DNA of 9,051 nt from JAADDV01 sp964582875 (GCA_964582875.1 CAZOTZ010000064.1:1-9051); one strand, 5' to 3'; shown: positions 1 through 6,051, counted from the stretch's first letter. Numbers and translations: made by a program. The notes: generated from the letters alone by a model not told the origin.

Positions 1-827
1 TTATGTCTTGCTGCATGACACTGTATATTTACTGCAACAGGAAGTGAGGCTATATGCACAGGTGCTACTTCAATTTTTACATCAACAGCAGTTGTTGAAC
101 CTCCGAAACCTAAAGGCCCAACTCCAAGTTTGTTTATCTCTTCTATCAGTTCTTCTTCAAGTTTTGCGATTTTTGGGTCTGGATGTCTTTCCCCTATTGG
201 TCTAAAAAGTGATTTTTTTGCTAAAACTGCAGAGTAATCAAAAGTTCCTCCTATACCAACTCCTACAGTAAAAGGAGGACATGCATTAGGTCCTGCATTT
301 GCTACAGTTTTTATAATAAAACCCTTCACACCTTCCCAGCCGTCAGCAGGTTTTAACATCATCTGTCTACTTGTATTTTCAGAACCTCCACCTTTTGCAG
401 CAAACTTTATTTTTACTTTGTCTCCAGGAACTATATCAAAGTAAATAAGTGCAGGTGTGTTATCTCCTGTATTTTTTCTTTCTATAACAGGGTCATAAGC
501 AAGGGAAGCCCTGAGGTATCCTTCTTTTGTCGCTTCCCTGACTCCTTCATTTATTGCATCTTTGATATTCCCCTCTATATGAACATCCTGTCCAATTTCC
601 ACAAAGAAAACAGGATAACCTGTATCCTGACAGTAAGCCACCTGCTCCTGAGCTGCAACTTCTGCGTTTTTTAGTATTGTGGAAAGAATTTCCTTTCCTA
701 TTGGAGATTCTTCTGTCTTTTCTGCCTTCTTTATTGCTTCAACAAAATCTTCTGGTATAAAGTATTCTGTATCCATAACAAGCTTTTTAACAGCTTCTTT
801 TATATCTTCAGCTTTTATTACCCTCAT
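1..827 (-). CDS. fumA: Fumarate hydratase (class I, 4Fe-4S), alpha subunit; 3' end cut by window edge
   Basis: Iron-sulfur fumarase alpha subunit, interconverting malate and fumarate in the cytoplasm with a separate beta subunit. I translated 275 codons on the minus strand from ATG at 825-827, with no stop before the edge. Three cysteines in the contexts expected for the 4Fe-4S cluster are visible: YCQDTG (C66), GPNACPP (C183) and IQCHAARH (C270). KGGGSEN (about 146-151) and GFGGST (about 240-244) are further family motifs. The alpha subunit is usually about 280 residues, so only a few are missing. AGAGGTGG sits just upstream of the ATG, and the gap to mdh is 14 bases, so the two are co-transcribed. 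In a CO2-fixing Aquificales cell the pair probably runs in the reductive TCA direction (inference). The related L-tartrate dehydratase alpha subunit is a less likely alternative, given the mdh neighbour. Confidence 0.93.
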   Translation of the reverse strand, partial: MRVIKAEDIKEAVKKLVMDTEYFIPEDFVEAIKKAEKTEESPIGKEILSTILKNAEVAAQEQVAYCQDTGYPVFFVEIGQDVHIEGNIKDAINEGVREATKEGYLRASLAYDPVIERKNTGDNTPALIYFDIVPGDKVKIKFAAKGGGSENTSRQMMLKPADGWEGVKGFIIKTVANAGPNACPPFTVGVGIGGTFDYSAVLAKKSLFRPIGERHPDPKIAKLEEELIEEINKLGVGPLGFGGSTTAVDVKIEVAPVHIASLPVAVNIQCHAARH

Positions 828-841
828 TTTTCCACCTCTTT

Positions 842-1840
842 TTATAAGAGTCCCAACTCTTTTATTCTTTCTATACCTGCCTTTACAGATTTAACAGAAG
901 ACTGCCACATCTGTTTTTCTTCCTCTGAAAAATCAAGTTTAAGTATTTCTTCAACACCATGGGCACCAAGTTTAACAGGTATTCCTATACATATGTCCTC
1001 TGCACCATAGTGTTTAGAAGCTTTTTCATCAAGGTAAACTGAACAAGGTAGTATCTCTTTTTTATCCTTTAAAATAGCCTCTATCATCTCAACAACTGAA
1101 GCTCCCGGTGCATGGTAAGCAGAAGTTCCCATATAAGAAACTATTTCTCCACCACCAAATTTTGTTCTTTCAACAATCTCTTTTAGTCTATCTTCAGGAA
1201 TAAGTTTAGTTAAAGGTTCACCACCTACATTTGATACAGACAGTAATGGAACCATATCATCACCATGACTTCCAAGAACATAAGCGTTTATATTCTTAAC
1301 TGAAACTTTCAGCTCCATTGATATAAAAGCTTTAAATCTTGCAGTATCAAGGACGCCAGCCATTCCCATAACTCTGTTTTCCGGGAAACCAGTCAGTTTT
1401 AAAGCTGCATATGTTAGAACATCAACAGGATTTGAAACAACTATAACAACTGCATCTGGAGCATACTCAGCTATCCTTTCAGATATAGTTCTTATTATCC
1501 CAACATTTTTTGATAAAAGGTCATCTCTACTCATTCCAGGTCTTCTTGGAAAACCAGCTGTAACCACAACAATATCAGAACCTTTTAAAGGCTCATAACC
1601 TTCACCTTCAGGTGTAACTGTAAACCCTTCAACTTCAACATCACAATCAATAGCTGCAGCCATCTGTTTTATATCAAGAGCTTTTCCTTTCACAACTTCA
1701 TAAACTTTGTCTCCATCTCTTCTTGCAAGGTCAAAAAGTCTTACATTAGCTATTTCCCTTATCGCAACCAGATTTGCCACGTGCTCCCCAACATTTCCAG
1801 CACCAACCACTGAAACTACAGGCCTTTTGTATTCTCCCAT
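842..1840 (-). CDS. mdh: Malate dehydrogenase, LDH-like type
   Basis: NAD-dependent malate dehydrogenase of the lactate-dehydrogenase-like family, 332 residues (family about 310-335). The Rossmann glycine motif GAGNVG is at 13-18; D37 at the end of the second strand favours NAD over NADP. The mobile loop FPRRPGMSR (97-105) carries the arginines that select a dicarboxylate substrate, where LDH has Gln. SNPVD (136-140), DTAR (D165, R168) and GSHGD (catalytic H192) complete the active site. An ATG with GGAGG six bases upstream fixes the start. It is the first gene of the mdh-fumA unit, and these two consecutive TCA steps suggest oxaloacetate reduction feeding fumarate formation in the reductive cycle (inference). 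Its promoter shares a short region with the divergent ygfZ promoter and contains two palindromes, so joint control is possible. Lactate dehydrogenase is unlikely because of the loop arginine. Confidence 0.95.
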   Translation of the reverse strand: MGEYKRPVVSVVGAGNVGEHVANLVAIREIANVRLFDLARRDGDKVYEVVKGKALDIKQMAAAIDCDVEVEGFTVTPEGEGYEPLKGSDIVVVTAGFPRRPGMSRDDLLSKNVGIIRTISERIAEYAPDAVVIVVSNPVDVLTYAALKLTGFPENRVMGMAGVLDTARFKAFISMELKVSVKNINAYVLGSHGDDMVPLLSVSNVGGEPLTKLIPEDRLKEIVERTKFGGGEIVSYMGTSAYHAPGASVVEMIEAILKDKKEILPCSVYLDEKASKHYGAEDICIGIPVKLGAHGVEEILKLDFSEEEKQMWQSSVKSVKAGIERIKELGLL

Positions 1841-1866
1841 AAAACGCCTCCAGAATTTGATTTTCT

Positions 1867-1883
1867 TAGACTAAATTAGTCTA
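1867..1883. repeat. Perfect 17-bp palindrome over the mdh -10/start site
   Basis: The arms TAGACTAA and TTAGTCTA are exact reverse complements around one central A. The element covers the predicted -10 box and transcription start of mdh, the place where a dimeric repressor would block initiation. The regulator is unknown; calling it an operator is inference. Confidence 0.6.
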
Positions 1884-1906
1884 TAATTAACGAAAACCTT
1901 TGTCAA
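1878..1906 (-). promoter_or_regulatory. Promoter of mdh-fumA
   Basis: On the minus strand a perfect -35 box TTGACA (1906-1901) is followed after 17 bases by TAGACT (1883-1878, 4 of 6 to TATAAT). TATAGA at 1885-1880 with a 15-base spacer is an alternative -10. The start would fall near 1871, giving a leader of about 30 bases to the mdh ATG. The -10 box overlaps the palindrome at 1867-1883. Confidence 0.6.
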
Positions 1907-1917
1907 ACAACGTTTGA
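1903..1917. repeat. Inverted repeat between the two divergent -35 boxes
   Basis: TCAAAC and GTTTGA are perfect arms separated by AAC. The repeat overlaps the minus-strand -35 box of mdh (1901-1906) on one side and the plus-strand -35 box proposed for ygfZ (1914-1919) on the other. One bound protein could therefore affect both promoters. Arms of six in AT-rich DNA can arise by chance. Confidence 0.45.
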
Positions 1918-1942
1918 TTTGCAAAAATCTGATAAAGATAAT
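1914..1942 (+). promoter_or_regulatory. Promoter of the ygfZ-fliJ-motE unit
   Basis: TTGATT (1914-1919) and GATAAT (1937-1942) are separated by 17 bases, matching the sigma-70 consensus at 4 and 5 of 6 positions. A second possible -10, TTTAAT at 1965-1970, lies closer to the gene but lacks a good -35. The leader to the TTG start would be about 55 bases from the first promoter. Confidence 0.45.
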
Positions 1943-1978
1943 ATTTTTTTCACGATTTTTTGATTTTAATAAAGAAAT

Positions 1979-1991
1979 ATAAAACCTAAAA
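1979..1991 (+). promoter_or_regulatory. Leader 13-mer before the ygfZ ribosome binding site
   Basis: ATAAAACCTAAAA lies directly before the ribosome binding site of ygfZ (GGGGGGAG, 1993-2000). The identical 13-mer occupies the same place in front of dnaJ at 3988-4000. It may be a leader or initial-transcribed element; its function is unknown. Confidence 0.4.
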
Positions 1992-2004
1992 AGGGGGGAG
2001 AAGT

Positions 2005-2922
2005 TTGTTTTTTGTTAAACTAAAAAGGTCAAAAATAAAAGTTTATGGGGAAAAAGGAAAATTACTTCCAAAAGGATTTGTTGAAGAACACACTTCTTTT
2101 TTACATAACTTACTTTCAAATGATATAAAAGGACTTAAAGAGGGTCAGTTTAACTATAACCTCTGGCTTACACCCACAGGCAACCCTAAAAAAGATTTCT
2201 TTGTGTACAGGGAAACAGACTTCTTTCTACTTGATACTGAGTTTTCAGCTAAAGAGATAATAGAAGAGTTCAACAAACTGAAGCTTTCCCTTAGAGTATT
2301 TTTTGAAGATATTTCTCAAGAACTATCCCATTACTTTATATTTGGTGATGAAGTTAACAATTTTGTATTAAAAAAATTTGGTGTCAAAAAAGATTACTTT
2401 AACTTTAAAAAATACAAAAGTGTCTTAGTAGCAAGAAACCCATTAAGAATTAACCAGAACGGTTATGACCTTATAGGAAAAGAGGAAGACATAAAAGAAT
2501 TTTTAAATAACCTGGAAGAAATATCAACAGAAGAATTTGAAGACCTGAGAATAACTAACTGTATGCCTGCAATCAGGAAAGAGTTAAATGAAAAAATCAT
2601 TCCAAATGAAACCGGTTTCCTTGAATATATGGTCAGTCTAACAAAAGGTTGTTATGTAGGACAGGAAGCTGTAGCAAGGGTTTATTACAGGGGAGCTCCA
2701 CCAAGAACCCTTGTTAAATTCACGATAAAAAAGTCTGGTAAACCTGGAGATGAAATATTTGATGGAGATAAAAAGATAGGGTTCATAACATCCACAACAA
2801 AAAACGGTAGATGGGGACTTGGATATCTGCTGAGAAATTATGCAGAAGAAGGTAAAACTTTTAAAGTAAAAGACGATAAAGGATATATAAAAGTAGAAAA
2901 GGTATGTAAACCTAACTTTTAA
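2005..2922 (+). CDS. ygfZ: YgfZ/GcvT-domain folate-binding protein, Fe-S cluster assembly/repair
   Basis: A 305-residue member of the YgfZ family, relatives of the glycine-cleavage T protein that bind folate and help maintain certain 4Fe-4S enzymes. The family signature KGCYVGQE is present at 214-221 with the conserved C216, followed by ARVYYRGAPPR and the C-terminal barrel region (about 233-305, with GYLLR). The start is a TTG placed four bases after a GGGGGGAG ribosome binding site; the only nearby ATG (2044) is out of frame. It is divergent from mdh-fumA and lies 38 bases upstream of fliJ, with which it is probably co-transcribed. The cell's reductive TCA enzymes, including the adjacent class I fumarase, are rich in 4Fe-4S clusters, so the neighbourhood makes sense, although dependence of this fumarase on YgfZ is inference. 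An aminomethyltransferase is unlikely because of the KGCYxGQE motif. Confidence 0.9.
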   Translation: MFFVKLKRSKIKVYGEKGKLLPKGFVEEHTSFLHNLLSNDIKGLKEGQFNYNLWLTPTGNPKKDFFVYRETDFFLLDTEFSAKEIIEEFNKLKLSLRVFFEDISQELSHYFIFGDEVNNFVLKKFGVKKDYFNFKKYKSVLVARNPLRINQNGYDLIGKEEDIKEFLNNLEEISTEEFEDLRITNCMPAIRKELNEKIIPNETGFLEYMVSLTKGCYVGQEAVARVYYRGAPPRTLVKFTIKKSGKPGDEIFDGDKKIGFITSTTKNGRWGLGYLLRNYAEEGKTFKVKDDKGYIKVEKVCKPNF

Positions 2923-2960
2923 ACTAAAAAAACACAAAAAACAGAATAGGGGGAGAGTGA

Positions 2961-3362
2961 ATGAAAGTACTCAAAAAGTACACAAAAAAAATTGATTTTG
3001 AATCAAAAACAATTAAAAACCAGATTAGCCAGATTGAAAAAGAGATATCATCTCTAAAAGCAACAAAAAACAGGGTTAAAGAAGAGTATGAAAAGTTAGA
3101 AAAAGAACTATTCAAACATCCACACGAAATTTACATGCAAAAGATGTATCTCCTTAAACTGAAAAACAGAATAGAAGATATTGAACTTGAAATGAAAAAA
3201 AGAGAAAATGATTTAGTACCTTTAAAAGAAATACTGGCAGGAAAAAATGCAGAAAAAAAAGCTATTGAGAAATACTCCGATAAAAAAGAAAAAGAGTTTA
3301 TCAAACAGCAGTTTATTATTGAAACAGAACTTGCTAACCAGATTTACAACAGGTCTGGTTAG
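2961..3362 (+). CDS. fliJ: Flagellar export chaperone FliJ (putative)
   Basis: A 133-residue, highly charged, almost entirely helical protein fitting FliJ, the coiled-coil stalk/escort of the flagellar type III export ATPase FliI. The size matches the family (about 140-150). The sequence shows an N-terminal helical half (1-55), a break around KHPHEIYMQ (52-60) and a long second helix to about 125. The end, EKYSDKKEKEFIKQQ then IETELANQIYNR, resembles the FliJ C-terminal pattern of charged heptads closing with an aromatic/Arg stretch. GGGGGAG at 2949-2955 precedes the ATG. The 3' end overlaps the next gene, a MotE/YlxF-like protein; in Bacillus the order fliI-fliJ-ylxF-fliK has the same pair. 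FliJ families have low sequence identity, so the call depends partly on this neighbour. Confidence 0.75.
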   Translation: MKVLKKYTKKIDFESKTIKNQISQIEKEISSLKATKNRVKEEYEKLEKELFKHPHEIYMQKMYLLKLKNRIEDIELEMKKRENDLVPLKEILAGKNAEKKAIEKYSDKKEKEFIKQQFIIETELANQIYNRSG

Positions 3363-3873
3363 TAGCTTTTTCTTTCTAAACCTGTCCCTTGGAGCTGATA
3401 TCAAAAATACAGATAATACGCAGATAAAGCAGGATAACGATTCCCATCTAAAAAGTGTTCAGGAGGATAACGACAAATCAGCTGATGTTTACAGAAATGA
3501 GATTGCATTTGAGATTGAAAAACTGAAAAAAATAAGAGAGGAAGTTGAAAAAAAGATAAAAGAGGACAAAAAGATTCTTCAACAGATAAAACAGGAAAGG
3601 GAAAAACTAAAACAGGAAAGGGAAGACTTTGAAAAGTATATAAAACAAGTTGAAAATGAAAGATATAAAAAGTTAGCCAAAGTATTTGAAAAAATGGAGC
3701 CTGAACTTGCAGGAGAAAAGATATCAAAAATAAAAAATCCAAAGGTTGCTGCTTACATTATATACAATATGAAAGAAAGAAAAGCCGGTGAAGTTATGAA
3801 CTACGTTGACCCAAAAATGGTTAATAAAATAGTAAAAATTCTTACAGACCTTAAAAATCAGAAAAATAAGTAA
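3319..3873 (+). CDS. motE: MotE/YlxF-like flagellar protein (signal/anchor, coiled coil, MgtE-N-like domain)
   Basis: With the TTG start at 3319 this is 184 residues. It has a hydrophobic N-terminal stretch (about 12-26, ending SLGA before a polar linker), a polar linker to about 55, a strong Glu/Lys coiled coil (about 59-119) and a C-terminal MgtE-N-like repeat domain (about 117-175: KVFEKMEPELAG, then VAAYIIYNMKERKAGEVMNYVDP). This order is that of the COG3334 MotE group, exported flagellar proteins that in Sinorhizobium act as MotC chaperone and in Bacillus (YlxF) sit beside fliJ. The start is uncertain: TTG at 3319 or 3331 gives a normal export signal but has a poor ribosome binding site, while ATG at 3247 follows AGGA but overlaps fliJ by 116 bases and adds a Lys-rich tail before the hydrophobic segment. 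Translational coupling to fliJ is likely. The stop is firm. Confidence 0.75.
   Translation: MKQNLLTRFTTGLVSSFFFLNLSLGADIKNTDNTQIKQDNDSHLKSVQEDNDKSADVYRNEIAFEIEKLKKIREEVEKKIKEDKKILQQIKQEREKLKQEREDFEKYIKQVENERYKKLAKVFEKMEPELAGEKISKIKNPKVAAYIIYNMKERKAGEVMNYVDPKMVNKIVKILTDLKNQKNK
3587..3624 (+). repeat. 21-bp in-frame tandem duplication coding one coiled-coil heptad
   Basis: TAAAACAGGAAAGGGAA occurs at 3587-3603 and again at 3608-3624, offset by 21 bases. It encodes KQEREKL then KQEREDF, that is, exactly one heptad repeated. It probably arose by slippage that preserved the coiled-coil register. Confidence 0.75.
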
Positions 3874-3875
3874 AA

Positions 3876-3910
3876 TTTCTAACCTGCCTTTCCTACCTTT
3901 TCCCTCTTCT
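3876..3910 (+). terminator. C-rich, G-poor tract, possible Rho loading region after motE
   Basis: These 35 bases contain 14 C and a single G, a sharp change from the purine-rich coding strand. They begin just after the motE stop. No hairpin with a T-run is visible between motE and dnaJ. C-over-G bubbles are typical of Rho utilisation sites, so this could end the ygfZ-fliJ-motE transcript. Composition is the only evidence. Confidence 0.3.
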
Positions 3911-3950
3911 ATAAGTTATTAAAAAATCTATAAATATTTTTTGCAAAAAT

Positions 3951-3979
3951 TTGACAATAACAGACTAAAGTTATATATT
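3951..3979 (+). promoter_or_regulatory. Strong sigma-70-type promoter of the dnaJ-hspR unit
   Basis: A perfect TTGACA (3951-3956) and TATATT (3974-3979, 5 of 6) are separated by exactly 17 bases. The spacer itself contains the inverted repeat ATAAC (3957-3961) and GTTAT (3970-3974), a possible repressor site. A 12-bp palindrome TTTTTG/CAAAAA lies immediately upstream (3938-3949). I found no HspR consensus inverted repeat here. Confidence 0.75.
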
Positions 3980-3987
3980 TATGATTG

Positions 3988-4000
3988 ATAAAACCTAAAA
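3988..4000 (+). promoter_or_regulatory. Leader 13-mer before the dnaJ ribosome binding site
   Basis: ATAAAACCTAAAA begins about nine bases after the -10 box, so it should form the very 5' end of the dnaJ transcript, directly before GAGGTGG (4001-4007). It is identical to 1979-1991 in front of ygfZ. Confidence 0.4.
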
Positions 4001-4014
4001 GAGGTGGTTAATAA

Positions 4015-5172
4015 ATGGCTAAAAAAGATTATTATGAGATACTTGGTGTAAGCAGGAATGCAACCCAGGATGAAATAAAAAAAGCTTACAGAAGACTTGC
4101 AAGAAAGTATCATCCAGACTTAAACCCAGGAAATAAAAAAGAAGCAGAAGAAAAATTCAAAGAAATAAGTGAAGCATATCAGGTTTTGTCAGACCCAGAA
4201 AAAAGGAAACTTTACGACCAGTATGGACACGCAGCCTTCAGTGGTGCAGGAGCTGGAGCTGGTGGATTTGAAAATATAAATTTTGAAGATTTATTTGGAT
4301 TTGGAAGAGGCGGAAGAAGCTCAGATTTTGGAAGTATATTTGAGGATTTAGAAGATATCCTTGGCGGCTTTTTTGGTGGTGGAAGAAGAACAAGAAAAGA
4401 AAAAAGAAGAGCATACCAGAAAGAAAGGGGAGAAGATATATACCAGACTGTAACTGTTTCCTTAGAAGACGCATACAAGGGAACAACATTAACTATAGAA
4501 GTCCCAAGGTATGTTGTTTGTGAAAAATGTGCAGGAACAGGACAAAAACCTGGCAGTACACCAAGGACATGTCCCCAGTGTGGAGGCACAGGACAGGTAG
4601 TATATACAACCGGTTTTATGCAAATAGCCCAAACATGCTCTGAGTGTGGAGGTACAGGTGTCATACAGGAGCCGTGCGATGTATGCAATGGAAGGGGACT
4701 TGTAATGAGGACAGAAACTGTAAAAGTAAAAATCCCACCTGGAGTAGATAATGGAACCAAACTGAGAATTCCAGGAAAAGGACACAGCGGAAAATTTGGT
4801 GGTGCTCCAGGTGATTTATGGATAATAGTAAATGTTCAACCACACTGGCTATTTGAAAGAAAAGGAGACAACCTGTATGTGAAAGTTAATATATCTGTAA
4901 CAGAAGCTATAAAAGGAACACAGATAGAAATTCCTACCCTTGATGGAAAAACTGAAACAATTACAATAAAACCAGGTACCCAGAGTGGTGAACATGTTCG
5001 TATTCCAGGTAAAGGTATGCCAAGGCTTAAATCTTCAGGATATGGAGACCTTATAGCAGTTGTAAATGTGATAATCCCTTCTATAGATGAACTCTCAAGA
5101 AAAGGTAAAAAACTTGTAGAAGATTTAGATAAAGAAATTCCAAAACCTAAAACAAGGTATGAAAAACCTTAA
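4015..5172 (+). CDS. dnaJ: Chaperone protein DnaJ (type I Hsp40)
   Basis: Cytoplasmic co-chaperone that delivers unfolded proteins to DnaK and stimulates its ATPase. The 385-residue protein has all type I parts: J domain 1-70 with HPD at 33-35; Gly/Phe-rich linker about 75-125; four zinc-binding repeats with Cys pairs 169/172, 186/189, 208/211 and 221/224, each in a CxxCxGxG context; then the two C-terminal substrate-binding domains and dimer end. A short Arg/Lys-rich stretch (about 122-140) separates the Gly-rich linker from the first beta domain. The ATG follows GAGGTGG with seven bases between. It leads a five-gene unit and is 15 bases from hspR, whose product probably represses this promoter. 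dnaK and grpE are not in the window. Confidence 0.98.
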   Translation: MAKKDYYEILGVSRNATQDEIKKAYRRLARKYHPDLNPGNKKEAEEKFKEISEAYQVLSDPEKRKLYDQYGHAAFSGAGAGAGGFENINFEDLFGFGRGGRSSDFGSIFEDLEDILGGFFGGGRRTRKEKRRAYQKERGEDIYQTVTVSLEDAYKGTTLTIEVPRYVVCEKCAGTGQKPGSTPRTCPQCGGTGQVVYTTGFMQIAQTCSECGGTGVIQEPCDVCNGRGLVMRTETVKVKIPPGVDNGTKLRIPGKGHSGKFGGAPGDLWIIVNVQPHWLFERKGDNLYVKVNISVTEAIKGTQIEIPTLDGKTETITIKPGTQSGEHVRIPGKGMPRLKSSGYGDLIAVVNVIIPSIDELSRKGKKLVEDLDKEIPKPKTRYEKP

Positions 5173-5187
5173 GAGAGGTGAAGCAAC

Positions 5188-5613
5188 ATGAAGAAAAACA
5201 ATAGAAAGAAAGAACCTGTATATATGATTGGTGCAGTTTCAAGGATGTTTAACATACATCCACAAACCTTAAGACTTTATGAAAGGGAAGGTCTCCTTGT
5301 ACCTTCAAGAACAGAAGGAAAAACAAGACTTTACTCACAGGAAGATATAGAAAAACTTGAGTTTATACTTTTCTTAACAAGGGAACTTGGAGTTAATCTT
5401 GCCGGAGTTGATGCAATCCTTAGAATGAAAGAACAGATGGAACAGATGCAAAAACAGATAGAATACCTACTTGAGTACATTCAGGAAGAAATAAAAAGAA
5501 GATACGCAGAAGACTTAGAAGCTCAGCAAAATGCCCTTGTAAGGATACCAAAAGTAGAAATCACAAAATTAGAAGAGTATATGTATAATAGATACAGAAA
5601 AGATGAAAAATAA
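5188..5613 (+). CDS. hspR: MerR-family heat-shock repressor HspR
   Basis: DNA-binding repressor of chaperone genes. The 141-residue protein opens with a MerR-type winged helix: YMIGAVSRMFNIHPQTLRLYEREGL (12-36), then RTEGKTRLYS (41-50) and LGVNLAGVDAIL (67-78). HPQTLR and GVNLAGV are the segments that set HspR apart from other MerR proteins. A coiled-coil stretch follows (about 80-108, KEQMEQMQKQIEYL), and a short basic/acidic tail. In actinobacteria and Helicobacter/Campylobacter HspR sits beside dnaK or a dnaJ-like gene and uses the chaperone as co-repressor; the dnaJ-hspR order here matches, so feedback control of the unit is likely (inference). AGAGAGGTG precedes the ATG. No complete HspR operator (CTTGAGT, seven bases, ACTCAAG) was found in the window. 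Confidence 0.92.
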   Translation: MKKNNRKKEPVYMIGAVSRMFNIHPQTLRLYEREGLLVPSRTEGKTRLYSQEDIEKLEFILFLTRELGVNLAGVDAILRMKEQMEQMQKQIEYLLEYIQEEIKRRYAEDLEAQQNALVRIPKVEITKLEEYMYNRYRKDEK

Positions 5614-5627
5614 AAGGGGATTTTATC

Positions 5628-6050
5628 TTGGAAGAAGGCTTGCGAAGGAAAGTAGAAGAGACCTTCCTTGAATTTCTTTCTTATGTTGTAGCTATTCTGG
5701 AAGAGGAGTTATCTGAGATAAACTTTGAAGAAGTAGAAGACTTTCTAAAAATTGTTGTTGAACAACCAGATTTACATGAAGACTGGATAGAAAAAATAGA
5801 ACAGGCTCCTCTTCCAGATTTAGACAAAATAGAAAAAATAGAGTACAACGATGGAACACATCTAAAAATCACATACTCACTAAAAACAAAACAAGCAACC
5901 CATTTTAGAAAAATAAAAGTAAAAAGCAATGGAAAAATTGAAGTAAAAGATTTCGTAGAGATGGAAAAAAACTACAACAACGTAAAGCTGAACATAAGAT
6001 TTTATTTTGATTTATACGGTAATCTCACTTTTGAAATAAAAAAGGTGTAA
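5628..6050 (+). CDS. Hypothetical protein, acidic, alpha then beta, in the dnaJ-hspR unit
   Basis: I do not recognise this 140-residue protein. The TTG start lies seven bases after AGGGGA (5615-5620) and the gap from hspR is 14 bases, while the stop is one base before prmA, so it is a genuine member of the unit. Residues 1-60 are predicted helical and strongly acidic (EEVEDFLKIVVEQPDLHEDWIE), with a hydrophobic patch FLSYVVAIL (16-24). Residues 65-140 alternate charged and hydrophobic residues as in beta strands (HLKITYSLKT, RKIKVKSNGKIEVKDF, LNIRFYFDLYGNLTFEIKKV). There is no signal peptide, membrane span, cysteine or evident catalytic motif, so a cytoplasmic binding or scaffold role is possible. 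Position between a heat-shock repressor and a ribosomal protein methyltransferase hints at proteostasis, but nothing in the sequence shows it. Confidence 0.75.
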   Translation: MEEGLRRKVEETFLEFLSYVVAILEEELSEINFEEVEDFLKIVVEQPDLHEDWIEKIEQAPLPDLDKIEKIEYNDGTHLKITYSLKTKQATHFRKIKVKSNGKIEVKDFVEMEKNYNNVKLNIRFYFDLYGNLTFEIKKV

Positions 6051-6051
6051 T

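Noticed and set aside
8..894. Plus-strand open frames within fumA and across the fumA/mdh junction
   Set aside because: They are low-complexity antisense translations of fumA and mdh, whose own active-site motifs are all intact on the minus strand.
1868..3969. Shared 8-mer AGACTAAA in the mdh palindrome (1868-1875) and the dnaJ promoter spacer (3962-3969)
   Set aside because: Too short to be meaningful by itself, and the dnaJ copy lacks the palindromic partner arm TTAGTCT.
4212..4843. Long minus-strand open frames under dnaJ (up to 182 codons)
   Set aside because: They are antisense shadows of the dnaJ Gly/Phe and zinc-finger regions, rich in Pro/Ser/Phe/His, with no ribosome binding site and no recognisable domain.
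5356..5476. Two exact CTTGAGT heptamers (5356-5362 and 5470-5476) matching an HspR operator half-site
   Set aside because: Both lie in the hspR coding region as Leu-Glu codons and neither has ACTCAAG seven bases downstream. A few such 7-mers are expected by chance in 9 kb.
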